A stretch of DNA of 64,000 nucleotides from the IMG/VR virus record IMGVR_UViG_3300035703_000067, positions 1 through 64,000 of that record, one strand, 5' to 3'. The notes under the pieces are model-generated. The model did no database searches and was not told where the DNA came from. It worked only from the letters and a program-made list of their open reading frames with translations. This document shows, piece after piece, positions 14,955 through 21,910 of the stretch. The stretch's first letter is position 1. Every line of letters starts with the position of its first letter. The translations under genes were made by a program, and so were the position numbers. This stretch comes from a virus.

Positions 14955-15818
14955 ATGTCCAACAGCGAAATCCACGACTACCTGACCGAAGTAGGTCGCC
15001 ACCCCGTTCTCTGCAAAGAGGCGCAACTTCGCCATTGTCAACGGATTTACGCCTGGGTGCACCACGAGGCCGGCCGCGAAGGCGCCCCGAATGCAGTGCG
15101 TCGTTCAGGCCAGCGCTCCATGGACGTGATGATCCGCACCAACACGCGCCTGGTGGTGTCAATCGCCAAGCGCTACCAGGGCCGAGGGCTCGACCTCCCC
15201 GACTTGATCCAAGAGGGCAACCTCGGTCTGATTCGTGGCCTCGAGCTGTTCGACCCCACACGCGGCTACGCGGTCTCGACCTATGTGTACTGGTGGATCC
15301 GCCAAGCGGTGACGCGCGCAATCCACAGTCACGCCCGTTTGATCCGCATCCCGATCAACACCCACGAACTCCTGGGGCGCATCCAGCGCTTCATCGCCGA
15401 GACCGGCGCCTTAACAGGGCGCCGCCCCACAGTCACCGAGATCGCCGAACACGTCAACACCAGCGAAGCGCGCGTAATCGAGGCCCTGGACCATCACGCG
15501 GTGACGGTGTGCATGTCCCTCGATGTGCTCTGCCGCGAGGGCGAGAGCCCGTTGATCACCCTTATCCCGGACGAGAACCAACCGGAATCCTACGAGAACC
15601 TCCAGGCGTTACAGAACCGCGAAGCGGTGAAGCGCGCCATGCGGGAGGTGCTCACCGAGACGGAAGCTCAAATCCTGCACGGCGTCTTCTACGAGAACAT
15701 GACCTTCCGCGCCCTATCCGAGGAGATGGGATGCAGCCGAGCGCGTGTCGGTCAGATCCATTACGCAGCTCTGAACAAGTTGCGCATCCACCTATCCAGA
15801 AAGGGGCACGAGGTATGA
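14955..15818 (+). CDS. RpoD-family sigma factor
   Basis: 287 residues from ATG 14955. Region 1.2 is DYLTEVGRHPVL. Region 2 runs NTRLVVSIAKRYQ, DLIQEGNLGLIRGLELFD, GYAVSTYVYWWIRQAVTRAI. Region 3 is RIPINTHELL to TVTEIAEHVNTSEARV. Region 4 ends in the helix-turn-helix TFRALSEEMGCSRARVGQIHYAALNKLR. All recognition regions are present, so it could direct host RNA polymerase to phage promoters. An extended frame starting near 14673 is only a shadow of the preceding gene. Downstream gene overlap is ATGA. Confidence 0.92.
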   Translation: MSNSEIHDYLTEVGRHPVLCKEAQLRHCQRIYAWVHHEAGREGAPNAVRRSGQRSMDVMIRTNTRLVVSIAKRYQGRGLDLPDLIQEGNLGLIRGLELFDPTRGYAVSTYVYWWIRQAVTRAIHSHARLIRIPINTHELLGRIQRFIAETGALTGRRPTVTEIAEHVNTSEARVIEALDHHAVTVCMSLDVLCREGESPLITLIPDENQPESYENLQALQNREAVKRAMREVLTETEAQILHGVFYENMTFRALSEEMGCSRARVGQIHYAALNKLRIHLSRKGHEV

Positions 15819-16105
15819 CGATGCCGTTCCAACATCCTTCCTACCCAGCCGGACCCTTGTTCCTTTACCCCCGGCTGGTCTTCGACCCCGCGTTCATCGG
15901 ATGGGGGCGTCGCCCGGGTGATCCATGTCCCCTCGCGGTGTACGACTTCGCCCGCTGCGTGGATGCCGTGCGCCAGTGGTACGAGATGGACAACGACGAA
16001 GCCCACGAATACGTCACGACGCAATGCGAGGGCGCCTGGCTCGGCCCCGGCACACCACTCATCATGCAGGTAGGTACACCGGGCCACCTGGAGGAACTCC
16101 TATGA
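15815..16105 (+). CDS. Hypothetical protein coupled to the sigma factor
   Basis: 96 residues from ATG 15815, inside the sigma stop (ATGA). It is rich in aromatic residues and proline (FLYPRLVFDPAFIGWGRRPGDPCP) with an acidic end. The tight coupling could mean a sigma partner, but no fold is recognised. Confidence 0.6.
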   Translation: MTMPFQHPSYPAGPLFLYPRLVFDPAFIGWGRRPGDPCPLAVYDFARCVDAVRQWYEMDNDEAHEYVTTQCEGAWLGPGTPLIMQVGTPGHLEELL

Positions 16106-16314
16106 GCAACGAGCCTTACATCCCACTGAGGTGGTACGAAACCGCGCTCTTGCGCTTTCTACTGAAGAGCCCGCGCATTGACCGCATCATTGTGCAGCAG
16201 AACGTCATCGAAGACGACGACGATGTGGACGACGAACAATACGAATGCGCCTTGCGCGCCCAGCTGGAAGACCTGTACCAAGGCCCCAGCGCGGAAGAGT
16301 ACAGAGAGGGTTGA
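16102..16314 (+). CDS. Small acidic protein
   Basis: 70 residues from ATG 16102, overlapping the previous stop and preceded by GGAGG at 16090. The first half is basic and helical. The second half is strongly acidic (EDDDDVDDEQYE). It is the last gene of the operon. Function unknown. Confidence 0.6.
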   Translation: MSNEPYIPLRWYETALLRFLLKSPRIDRIIVQQNVIEDDDDVDDEQYECALRAQLEDLYQGPSAEEYREG

Positions 16315-16341
16315 CAGTTAGCGTAGCGGCTATGCTAACCT
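16311..16341 (+). promoter_or_regulatory. Promoter with a palindromic operator
   Basis: TTGACA at 16311-16316 is followed directly by an inverted repeat at 16317-16339: arm GTTAGCGTAG, centre CGG, arm CTATGCTAAC, one mismatch in ten. The -10 may be TATGCT (14-bp spacer) or TAACCT (19-bp spacer). A repressor on the palindrome would block the promoter. The next gene encodes a helix-turn-helix protein, so autoregulation is likely. A related GCTAACGCA/TGCGTTAGC pair lies at 17341-17376. Confidence 0.65.
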
Positions 16342-16366
16342 ACGGGTCCTCAGGCGCCGCCCTGCA

Positions 16367-16744
16367 ATGCCCAAACAACGCTCCGAAATCAGCCTCGATC
16401 GACTGCTCGCCGTCTGCGACACCTTCTACGCCCAACAGGGCTATGTCATCTGGAAGGAAGTCGGCGACGCACTAGGCATCAGCCGTCAAGCTGTCCAACT
16501 ACGCCTCCGCGCCGCCGTCGAAAAAGGCGACATCAAGCCAGAACTGGTCGAGAAGTACCAGAGCCTCGCCTCACGCCGCGCCGCCGCCCGAGAACGGGAC
16601 CGCCAACACAGCCTTTCAAAGCGCTACATCACCTACACCCCTGAGAACCTCAAGTGGTTGCAAGCGGAGTCAGACCGCAAAGGAGCGCAGATCACCGAGA
16701 TCGTTAATGGGCTCATCACCCGAGAACGTGAAAGCACTAAATAG
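16367..16744 (+). CDS. Helix-turn-helix regulator with C-terminal RHH-like segment
   Basis: 125 residues. VIWKEVGDALGISRQAVQLRLRAAVEKG is a helix-turn-helix. The C-terminal YITYTPENLKWLQAESDRKGAQITEIVNGLI resembles a ribbon-helix-helix. It has its own promoter with a palindrome (16311-16341) and is followed by the gene-free region. It may repress itself and act at the related repeat at 17341. Confidence 0.75.
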   Translation: MPKQRSEISLDRLLAVCDTFYAQQGYVIWKEVGDALGISRQAVQLRLRAAVEKGDIKPELVEKYQSLASRRAAARERDRQHSLSKRYITYTPENLKWLQAESDRKGAQITEIVNGLITRERESTK

Positions 16745-16865
16745 CAAGCCAAAAAAAAAAACCACATATATGTGCATATATTTACACGTAGAAGCTGAAT
16801 ACAGCTTAAACAGCTGAAATTACATATACATACATTTTTTTTCTCGTTCTGGAAGTGAGATGAGA
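16745..16865. other. AT-rich non-coding stretch, possible DNA unwinding element
   Basis: About 120 bases, clearly AT-rich against GC-rich surroundings. It has an A10 run, the 12-bp palindrome CACATATATGTG (16763-16774), a hairpin AAGCTG-AATA-CAGCTT (16792-16807), another CAGCTG at 16811-16816 and a T8 run. No gene is visible. Together with the hairpin-dense region that follows, it is a candidate replication origin. This is an inference from composition and position. Confidence 0.4.
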
Positions 16866-16879
16866 TGCATGCCCTATAG

Positions 16880-17560
16880 CCCCCTAGACTGGGGTGGTTG
16901 CGAGTGTGCTAGGATGTTCTCACGCGCAGGCGCGCGGGTATTCCTACTTAGCTTGCCTGGCGTCCGGCGCCTCCCTGGCGACAGCCTTGCGCCGATCGCG
17001 GCGATGCTGTAGGATTCCAGCAGCAACCGAACCGCCCCGGAGAGCGCCGCTCTCGCGGACGGCGTACCGGTTGTGCCCACCCGCACCTGGACAACCGAAC
17101 ACCCTGGCCCCTGGGAGCCCGCGGCTTTGCTGCGCCCATCGGCCAATCGCGCTTCCCTCCTTGTGTGGGTTTCGCGATTCCCGGATTGATCGCTTGACCG
17201 ATCCGGGGGCAAGGGTGCTACGTTAGGTGCAACGCCGGAAGCCTCACGGGGCGACCGGCGGAACCTAGACAATCGAAGAATCGCGCGGCCCGCGCATGGG
17301 AGCGGAACATCTCCCCTCTACCCGCCGCTTTTCTATCTGAGCTAACGCAAGTAACGCGTTTGCACAATGCGTTAGCAGGATAGGCAGTCCCCACACCGGA
17401 CCATAGGTGTGCTGTCACTTGAACCGGCCCGCCGGTCATCCTACAGTCAAGCTGTAGCAAGTGACAGTAAGGTTTGACTCGTTACTTTATAGCGAACCGG
17501 CACAGTCGCACTGTGCAAAGCATTTGCCCCTGGCCTTTTGGTCGGGGGCTTAAACATTTG
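16880..17560 (+). ncRNA. Gene-free hairpin-dense region: structured RNA or origin candidate
   Basis: About 680 bases without a believable gene on either strand. Perfect or near-perfect inverted repeats are dense: GAGAGCG-C-CGCTCTC near 17040, CCCGGAT/ATCCGGG near 17180-17210, TAGGT..GCCGG/CCGGC..ACCTA at 17224-17267, GCTAACGCA/TGCGTTAGC at 17341-17376, CACACC/GGTGTG at 17392-17411, a three-way junction at 17412-17467, GCACAG/CTGTGC at 17500-17516, and a 10-bp hairpin with TTTT loop at 17526-17549. The last lies ten bases before the GGAGG of the next gene. I do not recognise a known RNA family. Confidence 0.4.
17412..17467 (+). other. Three-way junction / cruciform element
   Basis: An outer 10-bp perfect stem CTGTCACTTG (17412-17421) with CAAGTGACAG (17458-17467) encloses two further perfect hairpins: ACCGGC-CC-GCCGGT (17423-17436) and CTACAG-TCAAG-CTGTAG (17441-17457). 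Only five bases are left unpaired between the stems. Such order is unlikely by chance and fits an RNA switch or a cruciform initiator site. A possible promoter GTGACA-N16-TACTTT (17461-17488) overlaps its 3' arm. Confidence 0.6.
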
Positions 17561-17570
17561 GAGGATTGCT

Positions 17571-17870
17571 ATGCGTATTTCGCATAATCGCCCTCGTTCG
17601 CGCCACAAGCTGGCGCAATGGGAGGCTGAACGCGTTCGTCAGGCGCGCAACGGTTTGATTGTTGAAACAAAACCCAATACAAAACCGGCAGAATCGCGCA
17701 GCTTGCGCGCAGCTTCATTCAAGGAAGCCACACCGTATCGGCGAGAATTGTCGCCCCGCGCTGTTCGCCGTCCGAAACAGCTTAAAGCTGATCAGGCCCG
17801 CAATCGCGCCGCCATTGCCATTGCTGCAACGGGTGATGTGGAATTGTTCCGCGCCGTTGTGCACATTTGA
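17571..17870 (+). CDS. Small basic protein, first gene of the small-gene cluster
   Basis: 99 residues, strongly basic (RPRSRHKLAQWEAERVRQARN, RRPKQLKADQARNRAA). The start at ATG 17571 is chosen because a strong GGAGG lies at 17560-17564. The longer frame from 17538 lacks one and would run through a hairpin. Charge suggests RNA or DNA binding. No family is recognised. Confidence 0.7.
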   Translation: MRISHNRPRSRHKLAQWEAERVRQARNGLIVETKPNTKPAESRSLRAASFKEATPYRRELSPRAVRRPKQLKADQARNRAAIAIAATGDVELFRAVVHI

Positions 17871-17912
17871 CCGTTTCGCAAAACGGTTGCTGTTCACCCT
17901 GTATTTATTGAG

Positions 17913-18104
17913 ATGAACCCTGATCAATTCCGGTACATGTCGCCTACGGGCCTTAAACGCGCCGAAACCCAATGGGTCGGCCGTGTCGAGATTATTTGCC
18001 TTGATAGGTATCAGCGTCTGCCCATGAATTGGGCAATTAAGCACAAAGGCTACCATGAGTTTCGCACACTTAGTGCGGCTAAAAAGTTTGCGAAAGCAAT
18101 CTGA
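17913..18104 (+). CDS. Small hypothetical protein
   Basis: 63 residues, basic, with W- and Y-containing beta-type segments (QWVGRVEIICLDRYQRLPMNWA) and a helical end. It follows the 17571 gene by 42 bp and overlaps none. Base use is more AT-rich than in the replication genes. Function unknown. Confidence 0.55.
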   Translation: MNPDQFRYMSPTGLKRAETQWVGRVEIICLDRYQRLPMNWAIKHKGYHEFRTLSAAKKFAKAI

Positions 18105-18111
18105 GCTGATT

Positions 18112-18312
18112 ATGGCATTAGATCTACTGTCACTGAACCTAACTGACGCGCAACTGCGCGCAGTATCGGCCATGCTGTGTGAATCACAGCAGAAACATAA
18201 CGCGGAACTACTGCACATCCGCGCTGCAGTTAAGCGTGAGACAGACAAGCTCAGACTAATCTCCGCCGATGCGGCATCGCATCGCTTGTGTGATCGTTTA
18301 TGCGCTCTGTGA
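18112..18312 (+). CDS. Small helical protein
   Basis: 66 residues from ATG 18112. An earlier in-frame ATG at 18055 would overlap the preceding gene. It is helical with heptad-like leucines (MALDLLSLNLTDAQLRAVSAML) and a basic second half. Function unknown. A terminator-like hairpin follows at 18331. Confidence 0.55.
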   Translation: MALDLLSLNLTDAQLRAVSAMLCESQQKHNAELLHIRAAVKRETDKLRLISADAASHRLCDRLCAL

Positions 18313-18330
18313 TCATCTCCCACAAACATC

Positions 18331-18401
18331 CCCCAGGCACATTGTGTCTGGGGTTGTTTATGTGAGGTGCTCTTTGCACCTTTTCCCTCTCGCAGTGAGT
18401 T
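18331..18401 (+). promoter_or_regulatory. Structured leader, copy 1
   Basis: First a 10-bp hairpin (CCCCAGGCAC/GTGTCTGGGG, 18331-18353) followed by TTGTTT, then a hairpin AGGTGC-TCTTT-GCACCT (18365-18381), then the box TTTCCCTCTCGCAGTGAGTT (18382-18401), nine bases before an ATG. The same order of elements and the identical 20-base box recur at 19922-19987 before another start. The box has no Shine-Dalgarno, so it may act as an antitermination or translation-control element. Confidence 0.6.
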
Positions 18402-18410
18402 ATCTGCACT

Positions 18411-18599
18411 ATGCACAAAGTCCACTACAACTGGGTGAAAGTTAAGCTTGCTTGTAAGCAACACTTTCAAGCAAATGAGTCAACTTACCTAGGCGACAGT
18501 ATTGCCCAACGTGAATACTGGCTCAACTTCACCGACGACCTGTCACGCTGCGGCCTTATTACGCAGCACCAGCGCGACACTTGGTCGTGCCCTTTTTGA
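18411..18599 (+). CDS. Small hypothetical protein behind leader copy 1
   Basis: 62 residues starting nine bases after the repeated leader box. It is rich in H, W and Y (MHKVHYNWVKVKLACKQHF) with two or three cysteines, but no clear metal site. Function unknown. Confidence 0.6.
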   Translation: MHKVHYNWVKVKLACKQHFQANESTYLGDSIAQREYWLNFTDDLSRCGLITQHQRDTWSCPF

Positions 18600-18633
18600 C
18601 TCATTCCTGATCTGTTCGTTTGCTTTTCACAAC

Positions 18634-18816
18634 ATGAAATGGTTATCACCCGGATCCCTTATCGGTCCGCACTGGGAAGTCCAGCTCAAACATGTAGTAA
18701 CCGGCGAATGGGTTACTTACACCGAACACACGACAGAAGCTAGTGCTACCGCTCTAGCTGAGCGGTACAACATCGCCTGCGACAGCAACGATTCCCGCGT
18801 TATCGAAGTCAAATGA
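18634..18816 (+). CDS. Small hypothetical protein
   Basis: 60 residues from ATG 18634. WEVQLKHVVTGEWVTYTEHTTEASATALAERY is the beta-beta-alpha pattern often seen in small phage proteins. It is coupled by ATGA to the next gene. Function unknown. Confidence 0.6.
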   Translation: MKWLSPGSLIGPHWEVQLKHVVTGEWVTYTEHTTEASATALAERYNIACDSNDSRVIEVK

Positions 18817-19016
18817 TTCAAGAATACGCAACACCCGCCGACTTTGAGCGTTGGCGCGACCATGCAGAAACTCTCGATTGCGGAGCTCTGCGCTACATCG
18901 TGCGCGATTGTCGCGCCGCTGCCGCAAACATGCGCGGCTGGAATCCTATTCGTGAGGGCTACTACGAAGATCAGGCATTCACCTATGCCGACGAACTAGC
19001 CCGTCGCTCACGCTAA
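18813..19016 (+). CDS. Small hypothetical protein
   Basis: 67 residues, helical, acidic with W and R (FERWRDHAETLDCGALRYIVRDCRAAAANM). ATGA overlap with the preceding gene. No family is recognised. Confidence 0.6.
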   Translation: MIQEYATPADFERWRDHAETLDCGALRYIVRDCRAAAANMRGWNPIREGYYEDQAFTYADELARRSR

Positions 19017-19034
19017 CCCATTGGATCTGAAGTA

Positions 19035-19232
19035 ATGACAACCGTTTACCGTGTCGGTACTGGCGAGACTTTCGCCTACACACTCGCTCCCGCGCAGGCC
19101 GTCATCGCTGCCTACGAACAGCACACCTGCGGCAACTGGAATACGTGGCGCTACCGCGACCCGTCTCAATACAACGGCTATCGCCGCACCGAGCGCGGCC
19201 ACGAATGCAACGGCTACTGGGCAAAAGCATGA
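19035..19232 (+). CDS. Small hypothetical protein
   Basis: 65 residues. A beta-type N-terminus (TTVYRVGTGETFAYTLAPAQ) precedes a stretch rich in N, W, Y and H with two cysteines (HTCGNWNTWRYRDP, RGHECNGYW). Coupled by ATGA to the next gene. Function unknown. Confidence 0.6.
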   Translation: MTTVYRVGTGETFAYTLAPAQAVIAAYEQHTCGNWNTWRYRDPSQYNGYRRTERGHECNGYWAKA

Positions 19233-19396
19233 ATCCCCAAATCACACTCAACCCATCCGACTTCGACGCGCTACTGAAGTATTTTGCGCGTGCAAATCAG
19301 TTTCATTATGACGGTTATTGCTCCCAGGAAGAGTTTGAAACCGTCCAGGACTACATCGACCAGATTAAAGACCTCGCTCTTAACTACCGCCAATGA
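19229..19396 (+). CDS. Very small acidic protein
   Basis: 55 residues from ATG 19229, overlapping the preceding stop. Helical and acidic (EEFETVQDYIDQIKDLALNY). The next gene overlaps its stop by ATGA at 19393. Function unknown. Confidence 0.55.
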   Translation: MNPQITLNPSDFDALLKYFARANQFHYDGYCSQEEFETVQDYIDQIKDLALNYRQ

Positions 19397-19554
19397 CTTT
19401 CAAAATCATCTGGACAACTCCGTCCGGCCGATTTGGCTGGACTGAGATCACCGACTGCATCGATATGGAAGATGCAATGGAATTCTTTCACACAAATGTC
19501 AGAGGTGCAGACGCACCCGCTGACGCTGAAATTGACACTGTACGCAAAGTTTGA
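19393..19554 (+). CDS. Very small protein
   Basis: 53 residues from ATG 19393 (ATGA overlap) to TGA 19552-19554: MTFKIIWTTPSGRFGWTEI, then an acidic helix with DMEDAMEFF. The beta-hairpin plus helix pattern and the continuous overlap chain on both sides support it as real. Confidence 0.55.
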   Translation: MTFKIIWTTPSGRFGWTEITDCIDMEDAMEFFHTNVRGADAPADAEIDTVRKV

Positions 19555-19556
19555 CC

Positions 19557-19718
19557 ATGGATCGCTATACCAAGACCACAGAAGTGTGGTTCCTGCTCCA
19601 TCAAGTGGAACAGCTAATCATCAACGACCCAGCCTACATCTACGTCCTGCGCGACGTGTCCAACTGCATGGACCGGGTTGAAACAATCCAGCACGACATA
19701 GAGGTATCCGGCCAATGA
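19557..19718 (+). CDS. Very small helical protein
   Basis: 53 residues from ATG 19557, two bases after the previous stop. Helical (TTEVWFLLHQVEQLIINDP, then YVLRDVSNCMDRVETIQ). It is coupled by ATGA to the next gene. Function unknown. Confidence 0.55.
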   Translation: MDRYTKTTEVWFLLHQVEQLIINDPAYIYVLRDVSNCMDRVETIQHDIEVSGQ

Positions 19719-19915
19719 GCATCACTTTCACCCGCCACATCGGCGGATTTGTTGTGCGGTTCAACCGCGCACTCGCAGGTGTCATCTACCTGCCACGCCC
19801 TGACGAACAGATCTGGCGCTTCGTCAATAGCGAGGGCGATTGCTTTACGGCCGACACGCTGAATGACATTCAGCGACTGGCCAGCGACATGTTGCTGATT
19901 GATTGCGCTGCCTGA
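19715..19915 (+). CDS. Small hypothetical protein, end of the cluster
   Basis: 66 residues. Beta-rich (FTRHIGGFVVRFNRALAGVIYLP) with a helical end. Last gene before the second structured leader. Function unknown. Confidence 0.6.
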   Translation: MSITFTRHIGGFVVRFNRALAGVIYLPRPDEQIWRFVNSEGDCFTADTLNDIQRLASDMLLIDCAA

Positions 19916-19921
19916 CTCGCC

Positions 19922-19987
19922 CCCAGAGCCTTTCCCTCACGGGTGGGCTCTCTGGGCGCTTCGCGCCTTTCCCTCTCGCAGTGAGTT
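19922..19987 (+). promoter_or_regulatory. Structured leader, copy 2
   Basis: CCCAGAG/CTCTGGG hairpin (19922-19956) abutting GGCGC-TTC-GCGCC (19955-19967), then the same 20-base box TTTCCCTCTCGCAGTGAGTT (19968-19987) as at 18382. The ATG follows after five bases. The two hairpins share three bases, so they are alternatives, which is a hallmark of attenuator-like control. Confidence 0.6.
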
Positions 19988-19992
19988 CTGCT

Positions 19993-20724
19993 ATGGCCAA
20001 AAAGCCTCCCGGTGTGATCATCGATCAGGGCATCTCGCCCATCGACGGCTCGCCCTATGTGGCGATCATGGTTCTCGAGTCCGAGAACAGCAAGACCGGC
20101 AATATGTGCCAGGTCTACATCCTCCGCCCGGATGTGCATCCGCTGGAGGCAATTGCCTCCGGCGACGACCGCACCATCTGCGGCGACTGCCCCCACCGCC
20201 GCCGCCAGATCTGGGATGCCAAGCGCAAGCGCTTCAAGTGGGTGCGCAGCTGCTACGTCAACGTCGGCAAATCGGTTGCTGGCGTCTGGCGTGCTTTCAC
20301 CCGTGGCAGTTACCCCGAGTACGACGCCGCGCTCCACGCCCGCTACCTACGCGGCCGCCGCATCCGTTGGGGTGCCTATGGCGACCCTGCCATCCTCAAT
20401 GAGAGCGTGGTGCGCGATCGCACCGCCATCGCGGACGGGCACACTGGTTACACACACCAGTGGCGCCACGAGTTCGCTCAGTGGTGCCGTGGCCTGTTCC
20501 AGGCATCGTGCGATTCCTTCGCCGACTACCTGGAAGCGAGCGATGCGGGCTGGCGTACCTTTGCCGTGGTGCCTAAGGGCGACACGCCCTACAGCGGCAA
20601 GCTTTGCCCCGCCACGGCCGAGAATTCTCAAGCGCAGTGCCTGACGTGCCGCTTGTGCGATGGCGCCAAAACCGACATCTTTGTCGAGGCCCATGGCGTC
20701 GGCGCTGCCTTTGTCGGCGCGTGA
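19993..20724 (+). CDS. Conserved phage protein, DUF7227-like
   Basis: 243 residues from ATG 19993, right after the leader box. Landmarks of a widespread phage family: SKTGNMCQ, ICGDCPHR, SCYVNVGKSVAGVWRAF, RWGAYGDPA, HTGYTHQW, ADAGWRTFAV-type motif, and a cysteine cluster LCPATAEN..CLTCRLC. The paired CxxC clusters suggest metal binding. The family is sometimes linked to replication. The biochemical role is not known to me, and the family name is from memory. Confidence 0.65.
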   Translation: MAKKPPGVIIDQGISPIDGSPYVAIMVLESENSKTGNMCQVYILRPDVHPLEAIASGDDRTICGDCPHRRRQIWDAKRKRFKWVRSCYVNVGKSVAGVWRAFTRGSYPEYDAALHARYLRGRRIRWGAYGDPAILNESVVRDRTAIADGHTGYTHQWRHEFAQWCRGLFQASCDSFADYLEASDAGWRTFAVVPKGDTPYSGKLCPATAENSQAQCLTCRLCDGAKTDIFVEAHGVGAAFVGA

Positions 20725-20740
20725 CCTGTTCCCGATTAGG

Positions 20741-20769
20741 TTGACCTTTTCCCGTGAAACAACTACTCT
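20741..20769 (+). promoter_or_regulatory. Putative promoter TTGACC-N17-TACTCT, copy 1
   Basis: ATTAGG precedes TTGACC (20741-20746), then TTTT, 17 bp in total, then TACTCT (20764-20769). The same hexamers, spacer length and the TAGGTTGACCTTTT block recur at 23944. It starts the series of small genes from 20793. Confidence 0.7.
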
Positions 20770-20792
20770 CTGGGCGTCGCCGCAGACGCCCC

Positions 20793-20930
20793 ATGCCCCC
20801 ATGGATCGCAGCCGAGCACGTCGCCGGCTTCCTTCTCGGCCTGGCGCTCGCCGCCATGGCCATCGACCACGGAATGCGTCACCCGACGCAAACCCTTCCG
20901 CCCACACCAACCCTCTACGCAGGCTCATGA
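20793..20930 (+). CDS. Tiny single-span membrane protein
   Basis: 45 residues. One hydrophobic helix (HVAGFLLGLALAAMAIDHG) and a proline-rich end. It is the first gene after promoter copy 1 and is coupled by ATGA to the next. A holin or membrane regulator is possible, but a single helix alone does not prove it. Confidence 0.5.
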   Translation: MPPWIAAEHVAGFLLGLALAAMAIDHGMRHPTQTLPPTPTLYAGS

Positions 20931-21127
20931 CCCCTGATCCACGTCCCCTTTCGCCACCGGACGCACCCGAACACATCGCTGAGCCCCATCCCGTCTGGCA
21001 CTTCCTGTCAGACGACTGGGATCACGAACACTGGGTGGAGGATCCCACCGCCGTCGACATGCTCCTGGTGGAATACGCCGAGCGCGGCGAGCCCTTCACC
21101 ATGCGCCAAATGCTCGTGAACGACTGA
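20927..21127 (+). CDS. Small acidic protein
   Basis: 66 residues from ATG 20927. A proline-rich start is followed by HFLSDDWDHEHWVEDP and a helix EYAERGEPFTMRQMLV. No family is recognised. Confidence 0.55.
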   Translation: MTPDPRPLSPPDAPEHIAEPHPVWHFLSDDWDHEHWVEDPTAVDMLLVEYAERGEPFTMRQMLVND

Positions 21128-21175
21128 CCCGTTCACGAACCAGATCACACTCATTTCATCCTCTCTCAAAAGCCA

Positions 21176-21535
21176 GTGACTATTTCCTATGTGAAGCGGC
21201 CAACGCGCCGCGCCCGTTGTTATGCGCCTTCCGGGCAAGTAGGGCAACGTCTTGCCCGAGCCCGTGAGCTACAGCTCCAGATCCAAGAATTAACCGCTCT
21301 GTACAAAACCGAGCGCACATGGCTCCTGGAGCACATGCAGAGCAAGTCGCTCACCAACCTCGCCCTGGGTGATGTGACGTGCGTTCTGAAGCAACGCGCT
21401 AAGTGGATCTACTCCATCGAAACCCAGCGCGAGATGGAGCGCCTCCAAATCACCCAGGAGTGGGAGCAATCGCGAGGAATCGCATCAAACGAACCCAGCT
21501 ACTACGTCTCCCTTTCAACCACAGAAGCCAAATGA
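21176..21535 (+). CDS. Coiled-coil-like small protein
   Basis: 119 residues from GTG 21176. Basic start (KRPTRRARCYAPSG), a long helix (QRLARARELQLQIQELTALYKTE), and a beta-type end. Resembles small phage proteins with a DNA-binding flavour, but no signature is seen. ATGA overlap with the next gene. Confidence 0.6.
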   Translation: MTISYVKRPTRRARCYAPSGQVGQRLARARELQLQIQELTALYKTERTWLLEHMQSKSLTNLALGDVTCVLKQRAKWIYSIETQREMERLQITQEWEQSRGIASNEPSYYVSLSTTEAK

Positions 21536-21744
21536 GCCCTGCAACTTTCGCCGCGCTTGATGCGCGGACTCAATTCCGCACCTTCACCGCGATGGAGCGC
21601 CACGGCGGTGGCTTCTGCGCTGCCCTCGCCCAGGCGTGGTTCAAAGCCGACCAAGGCAACAAGCGCCGCATCGAGGCCGCCTTTCCCCACCTCCTCGACG
21701 ACTACGGCCCCGATTCCAATTACTTCTACCTCCAAAACATCTGA
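21532..21744 (+). CDS. Small hypothetical protein
   Basis: 70 residues from ATG 21532. The segment AALAQAWFKADQGNKRRIEAAFPHLLDDYGP is typical of small cyanobacterial and phage proteins that end with a short aromatic tail (SNYFYLQNI). Function unknown. Confidence 0.6.
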   Translation: MSPATFAALDARTQFRTFTAMERHGGGFCAALAQAWFKADQGNKRRIEAAFPHLLDDYGPDSNYFYLQNI

Positions 21745-21748
21745 GACC

Positions 21749-21910
21749 ATGCGCACCATCACCCTTCAAGTCATCCGAGAGCACGGCAGCGAAACCCGTC
21801 TCGCCGTTCAAGTCGACGGTCGCCGTGGTGTTCCTTCATCCCTCGCCCCCGAGGAAGTCGGCACCTGGGTGCAGGGCTTCCTCGCCGCACTCCCCCCACT
21901 GGAGGACTAA
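21749..21910 (+). CDS. Very small protein
   Basis: 53 residues from ATG 21749. Beta-beta-helix layout (TITLQVIREHGSETRLAVQVDG, WVQGFLAALPP). TAATG overlap at 21908-21912 couples it to the RlpA-like gene. Function unknown. Confidence 0.55.
   Translation: MRTITLQVIREHGSETRLAVQVDGRRGVPSSLAPEEVGTWVQGFLAALPPLED

Noticed and set aside
16874-17272. Leftward frame of 132 residues in the gene-free region
   Set aside because: Low-complexity R/P/S-rich translation of GC-rich hairpin DNA, no start signal and no protein-like pattern.
17474-17491. TTGACT with TTTATA as a promoter
   Set aside because: The spacing is only six bases; GTGACA-N16-TACTTT next to it is more plausible.
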